64,000 bases of DNA from Variimorphobacter saccharofermentans (lineage in GTDB: Bacteria > Bacillota > Clostridia > Lachnospirales > Lachnospiraceae). The DNA lies in assembly GCF_014174405.1 (NCBI RefSeq), contig NZ_JACEGA010000001.1, positions 3,140,501 to 3,204,500 on the forward strand, read 5' to 3'. Shown here piece after piece: positions 27,758 to 38,284 of this stretch; position 1 is the first letter of the stretch; each line of letters opens with the position of its first letter. The translations under genes were made by a program, and so were the position numbers. The notes below the pieces were generated by a model. It worked only from the letters and a program-made list of their open reading frames with translations. It ran no database searches and was not told the origin of the DNA.

Positions 27758-29380
27758 TTAATTTTCCGCTGCTTTTTTCTTTTTGCTCTTTTTCTTGGAA
27801 GCTTTCTCAGAAGTCTTTTCTGTATTATTCTCTGTACCACTATCCGCGTTGTCTTCTATCTTACTTTCATTATTCTCTACTTCACTGACTTTCTCTTTTT
27901 TTTCCTGAGTCGCTTTATCCTTTACCTCGTAATTCTCGGTTCCCGGTAACTCATATACGATTACTGCCACTCCTCTTTGAATCTTCTCATATACCTTCTT
28001 AGCTGCTTTCGGAGGCATATTGATACATCCATGGGAACCCCTAGTCAAATATATATTCTTTCCGAATTCACTTCTCCAAGGTGCATCATGCAAACCAATA
28101 TTTCGATTAAATGGCATCCAATATTCTACCGGAGTCTCATAATCTTCACCAACAAGGGTAGCATTCCTCTCCTTGTATTGAATTGGATAGGTTCCTGTAG
28201 GAGTACCATAGTTTTTAGATACATTGCCAGATACAAAATCCGTTTCTACAATCAGCTCACCCTCATGATAGAAGAACAGATGCTGCGCTGTAAGATTAAT
28301 CTCAACATAGGTATCTCCAATATCATCCTCACCATATCGCTGTGCTGTTTGATAATAAGCCGGGATTTTTGTTACCTGACTTCCACTTTCAATTAACTCA
28401 CCTAGTTCACTCTCTTCCTGAGCACGATTTAACCACCAGCCGTAATCGCCGCCTTTCACAGTAATTACATCGCCATAAGAGGTTTTGAATTCACGTGCTT
28501 TTCCAAAGGTATTATACGTCTTTCCAATATAATCAACAAACTCCTTTATCTTCTCCTTCTCAAAGTGCACTTTGAAGTTATCATCAACTGATAACCATTT
28601 ACTAATCTGACTGCCATCTAACACTTCAGTGACTTCTCCAAACTCATAGGTAATCTTCGCTCCAGCAATTCGATTTAATTCGTTAAGAGCATTAACCAGG
28701 AGAGGAGAATCAGAAAGTAATTCCGGTTTTTCATAACAGCCAGCCTCTTCAATCGAAAGCTTAGGCTCTAATGATAGAATGGCTTTTACAATGGCTTCCT
28801 CAAGCATATCTTTTTTGATCTTTGCCCCTGGATTCTCTGGAATGATCTCATATCCATTCTCTCCATACTCGGATAAATAGGCATTTTCCGGCTCAATTAC
28901 ATTGGCCTCGTCAAAAAAGCTTAACTGATCAATGTATAGCTTCAAAATCGACTCATCATATTCCAACATCGTATTGATTGATAATTCATGGCTTTTCATC
29001 AGGGAAAGTGGCCAGGCATATGCATTCTGTTCCTCCAGTAATCTCTCAATACCACCCTCAAACACGGTATGTAGACCGATATTCTCTCCATAGATGGCAT
29101 CCATTATATCATTCCTGCCTTCTATTGTAAGGCGATAGGATTTTACCTCAGCATTAATAGCATCCTCCGCCTCCTCAAGAGTCATATTGGAAGCATCAAT
29201 TCCATTAATACTAGTATTACTAAAAAAATGATTATGGTAATACAAGCTAACAAAAAAGTACAAACCGATCAAGGGCAGTATTATTACTGCTCCAGCTATT
29301 AACAGAAGCTTTCTTCGTCTGGCTCTTCTGCTAACTCTTCTTAAGCTTGTCTTACTTCTATTTGAATTTCTCGCTTTCAT
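27758..29380 (-). CDS. L,D-transpeptidase (YkuD) with peptidoglycan-binding domains
   Basis: 540-residue cell-wall enzyme that makes 3-3 peptidoglycan cross-links or anchors proteins. A basic cytosolic head (SNRSKTSLRRVSRRARRRK) and one membrane span (about 27-48) orient it outward. Residues about 60-330 look like two PG_binding_4 modules (SINGIDASNMTLEEAEDAI at the start). The YkuD domain ends with the catalytic block SHGCINMP, nucleophile Cys near residue 450. Beyond it, a 55-residue tail alternates Glu-rich and Lys-rich segments and ends KKSKKKKAAEN, unusual behind the catalytic domain. AAGGAG precedes the ATG. Single gene. Confidence 0.9.
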   Translation of the reverse strand: MKARNSNRSKTSLRRVSRRARRRKLLLIAGAVIILPLIGLYFFVSLYYHNHFFSNTSINGIDASNMTLEEAEDAINAEVKSYRLTIEGRNDIMDAIYGENIGLHTVFEGGIERLLEEQNAYAWPLSLMKSHELSINTMLEYDESILKLYIDQLSFFDEANVIEPENAYLSEYGENGYEIIPENPGAKIKKDMLEEAIVKAILSLEPKLSIEEAGCYEKPELLSDSPLLVNALNELNRIAGAKITYEFGEVTEVLDGSQISKWLSVDDNFKVHFEKEKIKEFVDYIGKTYNTFGKAREFKTSYGDVITVKGGDYGWWLNRAQEESELGELIESGSQVTKIPAYYQTAQRYGEDDIGDTYVEINLTAQHLFFYHEGELIVETDFVSGNVSKNYGTPTGTYPIQYKERNATLVGEDYETPVEYWMPFNRNIGLHDAPWRSEFGKNIYLTRGSHGCINMPPKAAKKVYEKIQRGVAVIVYELPGTENYEVKDKATQEKKEKVSEVENNESKIEDNADSGTENNTEKTSEKASKKKSKKKKAAEN

Positions 29381-29556
29381 AAAACTCCTTACTATATTTA
29401 TATATCATGATTTATAGTGTTCCGATTATCATACTATTCATTAAATATGTTTATTTTAGGTCAGTTTCATTAATTTTCTTTTAACTAATTGTGTTACTGA
29501 ATTAATAATTGCATCCCAATAAAAATGGGAGCACTTATCCGTACGGATTAGAAAAA

Positions 29557-30732
29557 TTATAATGAACTAAGTATGATATTGCGAAGCTTACGAGTTAAGG
29601 AGTTGGTTCCCGCATTGGTTCTTTGTATCATGAATAACATCGTCAAATTCTCCGATGGAATATTGGCAAAATATGCACCGAGCCATCCATCCCAGCCATA
29701 CTCACCATTTATGCCCATATCTCCGGCTTTTCTGCTATCGGTCATGATACGCATCAAATTACCATAGCTATGACCACATAAGGTCAGCCAGTTATCAAAT
29801 CCCTTTTGCTGGGCTTCATTTAACCTTGCTGTAGTAAAGTATTCAACTGTCTTAGGTCTTAATATCTGTCTACCACCTAAGCTGCCCTGATTCATCAACA
29901 TGGTAGCAAATTTCGCATAATCATCGATAGTAGAAACCAGACCGGCTCCACCGGATTCAAAGGCAGGTTTACGGTCCATTTGCTGATTGATTCCTAAATT
30001 ATTACCCAAGTAAACTCTTAATCCGCCCTCACCATCATCCTCGTAGGTTTTCACTAAACGGTTCATTTTATCCTTCGGTACCCAGAAGCCGGTGTCTTTC
30101 ATTTCCAGAGGATCAAAAATCTCTTTTTGCAAAAACTCTCCGAAGCTTTGACCACTTACCACTTCAATAACAGCACCCAGCACATCTGCTGAGCTTCCAT
30201 ATTGCCAACTAGTCCCCGGCTGGAAAGCAAGCGCACAGCCACCTAATTTATTGGCTATTTCCTGTGTACTCATGGGGTTATCGCCCAACAGTCTTTGATC
30301 TACCTCCAGAAACACTTCTGCTGTATCCTTACCTGCTTTATCATCACCAGGATATACCAGGCCAGAAGTCATGGACAGTAAATCCTTAATTGTTACATCT
30401 CGGTCAGCAGAAACCAGGGCATCATGTTCAGCCACCTTTTGATTTGCAAAACCAGGTAAAAACTTACTTACCGGTTCATATAAATCAATAAGGCCACGCT
30501 CAAGCAAAATCATAGCAGCAGCGGCAGTTACTGGCTTACTCATGGAATATAACCGAAAGATAGTATCCCTCTTTATTGGTGAGCGGGCTTCTTTATCTGC
30601 AAATCCATCCTCATGGTAATACACTTCCTGCCCGTCCTTAATCACCAATAAATTCGCTCCGGCAATATAATTCTCTGCAATACTACCGCTAATTGCCTCT
30701 TTTATTTGCTTAGTTTCCTCGCCTCTTAACAT
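29557..30732 (-). CDS. serine hydrolase, beta-lactamase class C/esterase fold
   Basis: 391 residues. The active-site SxxK tetrad is S63-M-S-K66 in FRLYSMSKPVTAAAAMILLE; the second motif is Tyr in WQYGSSADVLG near residue 176; the third, usually KTG, appears as HSYGNLM. The replaced third motif and the lack of a signal peptide suggest a cytoplasmic esterase or peptidase of the EstB/family VIII type rather than a beta-lactamase. AGGAGG precedes the ATG. It lies between the transpeptidase and GH127 genes without an obvious operon partner. Confidence 0.8.
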   Translation of the reverse strand: MLRGEETKQIKEAISGSIAENYIAGANLLVIKDGQEVYYHEDGFADKEARSPIKRDTIFRLYSMSKPVTAAAAMILLERGLIDLYEPVSKFLPGFANQKVAEHDALVSADRDVTIKDLLSMTSGLVYPGDDKAGKDTAEVFLEVDQRLLGDNPMSTQEIANKLGGCALAFQPGTSWQYGSSADVLGAVIEVVSGQSFGEFLQKEIFDPLEMKDTGFWVPKDKMNRLVKTYEDDGEGGLRVYLGNNLGINQQMDRKPAFESGGAGLVSTIDDYAKFATMLMNQGSLGGRQILRPKTVEYFTTARLNEAQQKGFDNWLTLCGHSYGNLMRIMTDSRKAGDMGINGEYGWDGWLGAYFANIPSENLTMLFMIQRTNAGTNSLTRKLRNIILSSL

Positions 30733-30840
30733 AGATATCCTCCTATCATACCATTGTAATTGATGTTATATACACGTTCCATTATACTAACTGTAATATA
30801 CCACATTTATGCCTATATTAAAATATAAATATAATGAGAA

Positions 30841-30900
30841 AAGACATAGCCATTATACGTATGGGAGTTATCCTTCTCATACATATTATAGGCTATGTCT
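30841..30900 (-). terminator. terminator of the GH127 gene
   Basis: AGACATAGCC at the left end pairs with GGCTATGTCT at the right; inner arms GTATGGGAG and CTTCTCATAC extend the stem. It lies about 50 bases past the GH127 stop. Confidence 0.7.
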
Positions 30901-30947
30901 AAAAATCAGTTATTCTATTCACACAGATACAGACGAATATTGAGGAG

Positions 30948-32966
30948 TTATTGTCTGATCCAGACCATCATTTCTCCTTCTCCCCGATTAGCCCAAGTAT
31001 AATAAGGTATCCATGTCAAATTAATATCCTCGAATTGCTCTTCCTCCGAACCATGATACAGCTCGTTGGATGAGGATGCTGTGAGCTTTAATTTTCTGCC
31101 CGTACCTTTGATTATTGTTACTTCATAGCCAAATCGATGATCCGTATGGGTTGATAACTGTGCTTCCTTTGGTAATGTAACTAAATGAAGGTTGTTGCCG
31201 TTATCCGCTTCTTCGATACAATAAACAATCGGGCCTCTGGTTATTGCTACCTTCCCGATATTCTCACGCAGCATCGGATTGCCGTATATTCTTTTCACCT
31301 TCATTGGGAAATTCATTGTTATTGTCTCCGTACCGTTCCATTCCCTTGTGATATAATAATAACCGTCCTTCTCTACCACATCTCCTGATGGCGCATTAAT
31401 CTCGTATTCGTTGCACCATTCTGGTATACGAAGAGCAATGGTCATTGTAGTTGGTTTCGCTGCATCCACTTGAACCGTTACTGCTCCATCCCAGGGGAAG
31501 GAGGAGGTGATGTCAATGGAAACGTCATTGTTCTGAACGACTTTATTTATTCTGCTTCCCATATACAAATGTACAAACAGGGTGTCTTCTGTCTCTGTAT
31601 AAGCATAGGAGGCAATTGAGCTGATAATTCGTGCAAGATTTGGTGGACAGCAGGCGCATCCAAACCATTTTTGTCTTACTGGTTTTACATGAAATTTTCT
31701 TTCATCCTTATGGCAGGCTTCTGGAAGTACCTCCAACGGATTGACATAGAAGAAGCTTTTACCATCTAAAGCCATTCCACTCAGCACACAATTGTATAAT
31801 GCTTTCTCCATGACATCCGCATATTTCCGATTCGGCTTAATCTCCAGCATTCTTCGTGCAAAGAATACTAATCCGATGGAAGCACAGGTTTCAGCGTAAG
31901 CTGTATCATTCGGTAGATCATAGGCAAAGGAAAAGGCCTCACCAATATGGGTTCCTCCGATACCTCCCGTAATATATAGTTTTTTACTCACCATATCATC
32001 CCATATCGTCTCACAGGCTTTATATAGGCTCTCATCCTGTGTCAAACGAGCAATATCTGCCATTCCGGAGTATAGGTAAGCAGCCCTAACCGCGTGTCCT
32101 ACGGCCTCCGTCTGCTCTCTGACCGGCAAATGTGCCTGATAATATTGATAGCGTAAGGCATCTTTATCCTTTATTTTTTCTTTCGATTCCGAATCAAAGT
32201 AATATGGCTTTTTCCCTCTTTCGTCGATAAAATACTTACTTAACTTCAGGTATTTCTCATTGTTCGTAGTCTCGTATAAGCGTGCCAAAGCCATCTCAGC
32301 GATTTCATGTCCTGGATAACCTTTGAGCTTGCCATCCTCTGCTCCAAATAAGGATTCAACATAATCTGCATAGCGTTCTGCGACTTTAAGCAGTCTATCC
32401 TTACCAGTAGCTTCATAATAAGCAATTGCACCCTCTGTCAGATGACCGAGGCAGTATAGCTCATGATTGTTGCGTAGATTGGTAAAAATATGATCCATAT
32501 TATTAATGATATAATAGGTGTCCAGATAACCATTGGGCTGCTGGGCAGCAGATACAATCTCAATTGCCTCATCTGCAATTCGTTCCAATTCCTTATCCGG
32601 ATGCTGAGTTAAAGAATACCCTACTGCTTCAATCCACTTGTAGAAATCGCTGTCCTGAAACAGAAATCCATAAAAACGATCTTCCATCAGATTTTCATCT
32701 TCCGGAAGAGGTTGAAATATCTCGGTAGAAAACTTTTTCTCCTGGTAGGCCTCTCCCAGTTCAGCCCTCTGCTTCGTAATATTCGCAGCAATCTTAAAAT
32801 TACGCATACAATAGCTTGGTTCTGCACCTTCTACCCTATCATTTAAGGCATCCCACTGATAGGGAATCATCTCCTGTCTAACAAGCTCCATTTCCATTTT
32901 CCAAAAAGAATCGGTTAACTGAACTCTTCGTAGCGAAACAGGTTTACTAAATTCCTTCTGATTCAT
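30948..32966 (-). CDS. GH127 beta-L-arabinofuranosidase (DUF1680)
   Basis: 672-residue retaining enzyme. GH127 members such as HypBA1 use a zinc-bound Cys nucleophile and a Glu. Here the Glu/Cys zinc ligands appear in AYAETCASIG near residue 358, and the Cys pair in GCACCPPNLARI near residue 438. An (alpha/alpha)6 barrel core (GHAVRAAYLYSG, NDTAYAETC) is followed by beta-sandwich segments. No signal peptide, so it would cleave beta-L-arabinofuranosyl residues from imported glycans, for example hydroxyproline-linked arabino-oligosaccharides. Divergent from an AraC regulator that probably controls it. Related families GH137/142/146 differ in detail; GH127/146 is the safe call. Confidence 0.88.
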   Translation of the reverse strand: MNQKEFSKPVSLRRVQLTDSFWKMEMELVRQEMIPYQWDALNDRVEGAEPSYCMRNFKIAANITKQRAELGEAYQEKKFSTEIFQPLPEDENLMEDRFYGFLFQDSDFYKWIEAVGYSLTQHPDKELERIADEAIEIVSAAQQPNGYLDTYYIINNMDHIFTNLRNNHELYCLGHLTEGAIAYYEATGKDRLLKVAERYADYVESLFGAEDGKLKGYPGHEIAEMALARLYETTNNEKYLKLSKYFIDERGKKPYYFDSESKEKIKDKDALRYQYYQAHLPVREQTEAVGHAVRAAYLYSGMADIARLTQDESLYKACETIWDDMVSKKLYITGGIGGTHIGEAFSFAYDLPNDTAYAETCASIGLVFFARRMLEIKPNRKYADVMEKALYNCVLSGMALDGKSFFYVNPLEVLPEACHKDERKFHVKPVRQKWFGCACCPPNLARIISSIASYAYTETEDTLFVHLYMGSRINKVVQNNDVSIDITSSFPWDGAVTVQVDAAKPTTMTIALRIPEWCNEYEINAPSGDVVEKDGYYYITREWNGTETITMNFPMKVKRIYGNPMLRENIGKVAITRGPIVYCIEEADNGNNLHLVTLPKEAQLSTHTDHRFGYEVTIIKGTGRKLKLTASSSNELYHGSEEEQFEDINLTWIPYYTWANRGEGEMMVWIRQ

Positions 32967-33168
32967 CTCAATACCCCTTTCATTATAAGTGTTATTTTTT
33001 CATACGTAATATGTTACACTTAAGATAATTAATAATTTCTGATTGAATTATAGCTTCGTATCATATAGAATAATAAAGGAAAATACCGTTTCTTTGATGA
33101 ATCTAACATTATCAATTATTATATATGTTGTAAATACTATTAGGTTGTAAAAGGTGTGAAAAGGTAAG

Positions 33169-33984
33169 ATGATAAACTGTCATATATCAATGGAAAATCT
33201 GATCACCTACCACTGGTGTGGAAAATTCAAATCTCCGACCAGTGAATGGATTCATATGACCAGAAACTTAAATGAACATGAGTTGTTTTTTGTTACTGAA
33301 GGTACTCTGTATATTGCAGATACACAGGGAAAATATGTTGTATCAAAGGATGAGTATTTACTAATGCCACCCACTGATAAGCAGTATGGCTATGCTCCTT
33401 CCGATTGTACCTTTTTCTGGTTTCATTTTACACCGTCCAGCATCTCTACTCAGGATGATATCATAATTCCTCAACAGAGTAAAATTCCTAATATCGAACG
33501 TATTATTATTTTAATGAATCAGCTGCGAGAGGCCGACAGACGATATCACCACCGCTATACTCTGGATTTACTTGCAACCGGTTTAATAATGGAGCTATAT
33601 AATCAGATACAAAGTAAAGAAAATGGCGACACTCTGACTACCAAAGCACATCTTTACCAGGCGATTCTCGACTATGTCCAGTGGAATCGCTTTACCAGAA
33701 TTAGCGTTATGGAACTCTCTGAATATTTTGGATATCATGAAAAATATCTATCCTCTGTCTTTAAAAGTATTGCAGGAATTTCGCTAAAGCAATATCTGCT
33801 TCAGGAGATCATGGAGCATGCAAAGGCAGAGCTGATTAATTCCAATAAAACGATTGCCCAGATCGGTTACAGCATCGGATATACAGACAGTCATAATTTT
33901 TCAAATGCCTTTAAGAAGGTAACCGGTATCTCTCCTTCGGCATATCGCAATAGCTGTACTAGACTTCCTAAGACACCTGATTAG
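33169..33984 (+). CDS. AraC family regulator
   Basis: 271 residues: N-terminal cupin-type sensing domain (ELFFVTEGTLYIAD, then EYLLMPPTDKQYGY) and a C-terminal double HTH (ELSEYFGYHEKYLSSVFKSI; AQIGYSIGYTDSHNFSNAFK) ending GISPSAYRNS. Divergent from GH127 over a 202-base A/T-rich gap that contains several TATAAT-like -10 boxes but no repeat I could call an operator. It most likely activates GH127 in response to an arabinose-containing glycan. Ribosome site AAGG, weaker than average here. Confidence 0.9.
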   Translation: MINCHISMENLITYHWCGKFKSPTSEWIHMTRNLNEHELFFVTEGTLYIADTQGKYVVSKDEYLLMPPTDKQYGYAPSDCTFFWFHFTPSSISTQDDIIIPQQSKIPNIERIIILMNQLREADRRYHHRYTLDLLATGLIMELYNQIQSKENGDTLTTKAHLYQAILDYVQWNRFTRISVMELSEYFGYHEKYLSSVFKSIAGISLKQYLLQEIMEHAKAELINSNKTIAQIGYSIGYTDSHNFSNAFKKVTGISPSAYRNSCTRLPKTPD

Positions 33985-34025
33985 TTGATTAATCAATAAA
34001 CCAGTTTATTACTGAAATATAACAG

Positions 34026-34075
34026 AAAAGGGAAGAATTAAGTCCTTAATCACAATGACTTAATTCTTCCCTTTT
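34026..34075. terminator. bidirectional terminator
   Basis: AAAAGGGAAGAATTAAGTC (34026-34044) and GACTTAATTCTTCCCTTTT (34057-34075) are perfect 19-base complements with A and T runs at the ends, serving the AraC gene (+) and the permease gene (-). Confidence 0.85.
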
Positions 34076-34148
34076 CATTTCATCCTATAATATACATTAT
34101 AAATAAAACATTGATTACAAATTAATAACTACTTAATGTTAACACAAT

Positions 34149-35315
34149 TTATTTTGATTTAGATTTGGAGTATACATCAAATGCAACTGCGGCAAGAAGT
34201 ACAAAGCCCTTAATTGCCTGTTGCCAGTCGATACTAATACCCATGATTGACATACCGTTGTTCAATACACCCATTAGTAAACCACCAACCATTGCACCGA
34301 CAACAGTACCAACACCACCGGAGGTTGATGCTCCACCGATGAAGCAGGCAGCAATCGCATCCATTTCAAAGTTCTGTCCTGATTTCGGTGTAGCTGAGTT
34401 CAATCTTCCTGTAAATATTACACCTGCAAGTGCAGCCAGAAGACCCATATTCGCATATACCCAGAACATAACCTTCTTTGTATTAACACCGGATAACTGA
34501 GCTGCTTTCATATTACCACCGTATGCGTAGATATGTCTTCCTGGAATGGTTTTTGTAGTAATAAAGGAATAGATAAGTATCAGAACAATTACTACAACCA
34601 ATACCATAGGAATACCTTTATAAGATGCTAAGGATATTGTAAATGCATTAATAACGGCCACTATAGCAACGATCTGAGCAATGAAGGCTTGGCTGGAACT
34701 AGTCTCAAATCCATATTTCTTTTTATTTCTTCTGTTGTTAACTTCTCTTAATACATATAGTACAGATGCAATGATACCTAAAAAGATTGATAATATATTC
34801 AGTTTACCTGCTCCTGTGAAATCCGGAATAAAGCCGGATGCCATGAAGGTATATCCATCCGGTAAGGGCGCAAGGCTGGTTCCCTGGAGAACTACCAATG
34901 TCAATCCTCTGAATATTAACATACCTGCCAAGGTAGCAATGAACGCCGGTACTCCGACATATGCAATCCAGAAGCCTTGCCAGCATCCAATCAGGAAACC
35001 GATCAAAAGGGAAACTATAACAGTAGGCAGCACTGGTATGTTCATTTTTAACATCATGATAGCAGAAATTGCACCTACAAATCCGGCAACGGAACCTACG
35101 GATAAGTCTACATTACCACCGGTTAATATACAAAGCAACATACCTATTGCCAGAACTAAAATATACGCATTTTGTGAAATCAAGTTAGAAATATTGAGCG
35201 GCTTCAATAATACACCGCCAGTTAAAATCTGAAAGAATATGATAACTACAATTAATGCAATTACCATTACATATTGGCGTAAATTTCCTTTTAATAATAC
35301 ACTACGCTTATCCAT
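34149..35315 (-). CDS. gguB: CUT2 monosaccharide ABC permease, GguB/XylH-like
   Basis: 388-residue inner-membrane permease with about ten spans. The [21 protein letters not shown] block near residue 62 (shown in part) and [21 protein letters not shown] near 300 are signatures of XylH/GguB/RbsC proteins; the extra loop around 200 fits the XylH/GguB group. It overlaps the ATPase gene by eight bases. With the ChvE-like protein and GguA-like ATPase it would import xylose, arabinose, galactose or glucose as monosaccharides. Confidence 0.88.
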   Translation of the reverse strand: MDKRSVLLKGNLRQYVMVIALIVVIIFFQILTGGVLLKPLNISNLISQNAYILVLAIGMLLCILTGGNVDLSVGSVAGFVGAISAIMMLKMNIPVLPTVIVSLLIGFLIGCWQGFWIAYVGVPAFIATLAGMLIFRGLTLVVLQGTSLAPLPDGYTFMASGFIPDFTGAGKLNILSIFLGIIASVLYVLREVNNRRNKKKYGFETSSSQAFIAQIVAIVAVINAFTISLASYKGIPMVLVVVIVLILIYSFITTKTIPGRHIYAYGGNMKAAQLSGVNTKKVMFWVYANMGLLAALAGVIFTGRLNSATPKSGQNFEMDAIAACFIGGASTSGGVGTVVGAMVGGLLMGVLNNGMSIMGISIDWQQAIKGFVLLAAVAFDVYSKSKSK

Positions 35316-36855
35316 TATATACCTCCTGATTGCTCTTCATTATGCAATGCATTATATTTTCCTGTGAGGCTTCCTCTGAACTCAATTCTCCAACGATTCT
35401 GCCTTCATTCATAACATAAACTCTATCACTCATACCAAGAATCTCTGGTAGCTCTGAGGATATAAGTATTATCGTCTTTCCCTTGGCAGTCAATTCATTG
35501 ATTACTGAGTATATTTCATATTTTGCACCGACATCAATACCACGTGTCGGTTCGTCTAAAATCAATACATCCGGATCAGAAAAAATCCACTTACTGAAAA
35601 CTACCTTCTGCTGATTACCTCCGGACAGATTACCGGCTTTTTGAAGAATACTTGGGGATTTGATGCTTAGCTTCTTTCGGTATTCCTCTGCGACCTGTAT
35701 TTCCTTATTCTCATCAATAACGATTCCTTTACTGATTTTCTCAAAGGCCGTCAAGCAAATATTACGTTTAATACTATCTATTAATATAAGTCCTGCACTC
35801 TTTCTATCCTCTGTTGTATATGCAATGCCATGTTTGATAGCATCTTTTACATTCTTAATCTGTATTTCTTTTCCGTTCTTGATTATGGTGCCTTCAATTT
35901 TCTTGCCAAAGGATCTACCAAATATACTCATAGCAAGCTCTGTACGTCCAGCTCCCATAAGACCAGCAATACCTACAACTTCGCCTCTTCGGCTGTTTAT
36001 ATTAATGTTCTTTAATACTAGTTTTGATTCATCCTTTGAATCATATGCACTCCAATTTTTAACCTCAAAGCAAATCTCTCCGATATTATGCGTTCTTTTT
36101 GGGAAACGGTCCACGAGTTCACGTCCAACCATACCCTTGATGATCCGATTCTCAGTTATTTCATCCACACCTTTTATTAGTGTTTCAATTGTTTTACCAT
36201 CACGAATAATTGTGATCGCATCCGCAACTCTTGTTACCTCATTTAGCTTGTGGGAGATAATTATACATGTAATTCCTTGCTTTTTGAGATCTAGAAGCAA
36301 ATCAAGTAAATGCTTTGAATCATCATCATTTAAGGCAGCTGTAGGCTCATCAAGTATTAGAATTTTCGCATTCTTGGCAAGGGCTTTAATGATTTCTACC
36401 AGCTGTTGCTTACCCATACCAAGATCCTGTATTCTTGTATCAATACTTTCATTTAAGCCAACCTTCTTCATCATTTCGATGGTACGAAGTCTTGTCTTAT
36501 CCCAGCTGATCACCGGGCCGAAATCTGTCTGTTCATTGCCCAGGAATACATTCTCTGCAATTGAAAGCTGTGGAATAAGAGCCAATTCCTGATGAATAAT
36601 AGCAATACCCTTCGCTTCACTCTCTTTTATATTTTTAAAAGAGCATACCTGCCCATCGATAACAATATCACCTTCATATGTGCCATAAGGATAAACACCG
36701 CTAAGCACATTCATCAAGGTTGATTTTCCAGCTCCATTCTCTCCAACAAGTGCGTGGATCTGTTGGGCTTTCACCTTCAGATTTACATGGTCTAGAGCTT
36801 TAACGCCAGGAAATGTCTTTGTTATGTCTCGCATCTCCAATGCATACTGTTCCAT
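35308..36855 (-). CDS. gguA: CUT2 monosaccharide ABC ATPase, GguA/XylG-like
   Basis: 515 residues with two ABC domains. Domain 1: Walker [10 protein letters not shown] near residue 38, signature [11 protein letters not shown], Walker [14 protein letters not shown]. Domain 2: [10 protein letters not shown] in the Walker A position (Lys replaced by Arg, normal for this family), signature [10 protein letters not shown], Walker [13 protein letters not shown]. Cytosolic motor of the transporter. AAGGAG precedes the ATG. It follows the binding-protein gene after 124 bases containing a hairpin. Confidence 0.93.
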   Translation of the reverse strand: MEQYALEMRDITKTFPGVKALDHVNLKVKAQQIHALVGENGAGKSTLMNVLSGVYPYGTYEGDIVIDGQVCSFKNIKESEAKGIAIIHQELALIPQLSIAENVFLGNEQTDFGPVISWDKTRLRTIEMMKKVGLNESIDTRIQDLGMGKQQLVEIIKALAKNAKILILDEPTAALNDDDSKHLLDLLLDLKKQGITCIIISHKLNEVTRVADAITIIRDGKTIETLIKGVDEITENRIIKGMVGRELVDRFPKRTHNIGEICFEVKNWSAYDSKDESKLVLKNININSRRGEVVGIAGLMGAGRTELAMSIFGRSFGKKIEGTIIKNGKEIQIKNVKDAIKHGIAYTTEDRKSAGLILIDSIKRNICLTAFEKISKGIVIDENKEIQVAEEYRKKLSIKSPSILQKAGNLSGGNQQKVVFSKWIFSDPDVLILDEPTRGIDVGAKYEIYSVINELTAKGKTIILISSELPEILGMSDRVYVMNEGRIVGELSSEEASQENIMHCIMKSNQEVYNG

Positions 36856-36921
36856 ATTTTCACTCCTTTTACTAACTACAGACTTTATCCTGTCATAATC
36901 ATGGCCTAATGTTTAATACTA

Positions 36922-36956
36922 AAATGTCGGTTAGTTCAATCTTCTAACCGACATTT
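36922..36956 (-). promoter_or_regulatory. stem-loop between binding-protein and ATPase genes
   Basis: AAATGTCGGTTAG and CTAACCGACATTT are perfect 13-base arms with a nine-base loop, 24 bases after the binding-protein stop. The minus-strand transcript continues into a short T run, so it could partially terminate and leave the binding protein in excess. Confidence 0.65.
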
Positions 36957-36979
36957 CAGTAATAAAAGCTTTACTAGAA

Positions 36980-38161
36980 TTATTGAATGTCTTCCGGTTT
37001 CAAGTATCCAGAATCAATTACTAATTCTTGATAATTATCCTTTGTTACAATGAATGGCTCAAGTAGATAGGAAGGAACTACTTTAACATTGTTATTATAG
37101 GTTTCTGTATCATTGATTTCAGGTTCCTTACCGGAAAGAACGGCATCAACCATGTTAGCTGCTACTTCTGCAAGCTTACGTGTATCTTTCAAAATTGTGG
37201 AGTATTGATCTCCAGTTACAATCAGCTTAATCGAAGCTGCTTCTGCATCCTGACCAGTTACAACTGGTAGATCGTCACCTGTAAGACCGAACGCTGTTAA
37301 AGCAGAAAGGATACCTCTGGAAATACCATCGTAAGGGGATAATACGCCATGTAAAGTCTTACCATCTGTATAATTAGCTGCAAGTAATGCATCCATACGG
37401 GACTGAGCAACTGCACCATCCCATCTTAAAGTACCAACTTCTTCCTGAGTAGTCTGATTGGAAGGAATTACAACTGTACCATCATCAATCAATGGTTGAA
37501 GAATATCCATAGCACCCTGGAAGAAATAGAAGGAGTTAGTATCATCCGGTGATCCTGCAAAAACCTCGATATTATAAGGTCCTTCTCCTTTGAGTTTCTT
37601 TAAACCATCAACAAGTGATTCTGCCTGTAACTGACCAACACGTCTGTTATCAAATGTTGCATAATAAGAAACAGCATCTGTATTAACTAAAAGACGGTCA
37701 TAAGAAATAATCTTAACGCCTTGGGATGCAGCTGCATCTAAGGTGTCGGACAATGTAGATCCGTCAATAGGTGCAACAACTAAAACTTCTGCTCCCTTTG
37801 TAATCATATTTTCAATCTGTGATTTCTGTGTAGGAATATCATCCTCTGCATACTGTAAGTCAACTGTGTATCCTCTTGCTTCAAGGATCTCTTTCATGGT
37901 AGCACCATCTTTGATCCAACGTTCACTGGATTGTGTAGGCATCGAAATACCGATATATTTTCCAGATCCTGTCTGAGGCGCTTCTTCTTTAGCTTCTTCT
38001 TTAGCTTCATCTTTTGTTTCAGTTGTTGTCTCTGTCTTTGATGAATCTTTATCATCGGTTGTCCCCGTCTTGGCTGTACCACAGCCTACAAACATTGATA
38101 CTGTCATAGCAAGAACTAATAACAATGCTAGTGCTTTTTTCATACCATTGCTTCTTTTCAT
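36980..38161 (-). CDS. chvE: multiple-monosaccharide binding lipoprotein, ChvE-like
   Basis: 393 residues from MKRSNGMKKALALLL (AAGGAGG upstream; an ATG 15 codons earlier precedes that site). Lipoprotein signal with the lipobox in MFVGCGTA, then a Thr/Glu/Lys linker with repeated EEAK units. The type 1 periplasmic-binding-protein fold begins KYIGISMPTQSSERWIKDG, very typical of ChvE/XylF, and contains VAPIDGSTLSDTLDAA and TGQDAEAASIKLI. ChvE homologues bind several aldoses. First gene of the transporter operon, read from a strong promoter. Confidence 0.9.
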   Translation of the reverse strand: MKRSNGMKKALALLLVLAMTVSMFVGCGTAKTGTTDDKDSSKTETTTETKDEAKEEAKEEAPQTGSGKYIGISMPTQSSERWIKDGATMKEILEARGYTVDLQYAEDDIPTQKSQIENMITKGAEVLVVAPIDGSTLSDTLDAAASQGVKIISYDRLLVNTDAVSYYATFDNRRVGQLQAESLVDGLKKLKGEGPYNIEVFAGSPDDTNSFYFFQGAMDILQPLIDDGTVVIPSNQTTQEEVGTLRWDGAVAQSRMDALLAANYTDGKTLHGVLSPYDGISRGILSALTAFGLTGDDLPVVTGQDAEAASIKLIVTGDQYSTILKDTRKLAEVAANMVDAVLSGKEPEINDTETYNNNVKVVPSYLLEPFIVTKDNYQELVIDSGYLKPEDIQ

Positions 38162-38284
38162 AAAATCCTCCTTATTTTTTACCCTTTTTTTGTGATATAT
38201 GCTCAACTATAGTTTTTCTATAGCAAACATCAAAACAATTCGTAATTTATGGTTCTAATTATTTCTTTTGTTTTTACGTTTTTG

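Noticed and set aside
29557..30732. Beta-lactamase call for the SxxK hydrolase near the BlaI system
   Set aside because: It has no signal peptide, lacks a KTG motif and lies 14 kb from blaI; an esterase or peptidase of the same fold is more likely.
34681..35232. Plus-strand open frame of 183 codons opposite the GguB-like permease gene
   Set aside because: Antisense shadow of a well-supported membrane permease; no motif or start signal.
35660..36592. Long plus-strand open frame of 310 codons opposite the GguA-like ATPase gene
   Set aside because: It is antisense to a clear two-domain ABC ATPase, has Ser/Ile/Phe-rich composition typical of a reversed coding strand, and has no ribosome site or domain.
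38041..38110. Repeated Glu/Lys coding units in the ChvE-like lipoprotein linker as a mobile or CRISPR-like repeat
   Set aside because: They are short codon-level repeats within a normal lipoprotein spacer, without spacers, cas genes or flanking duplications.
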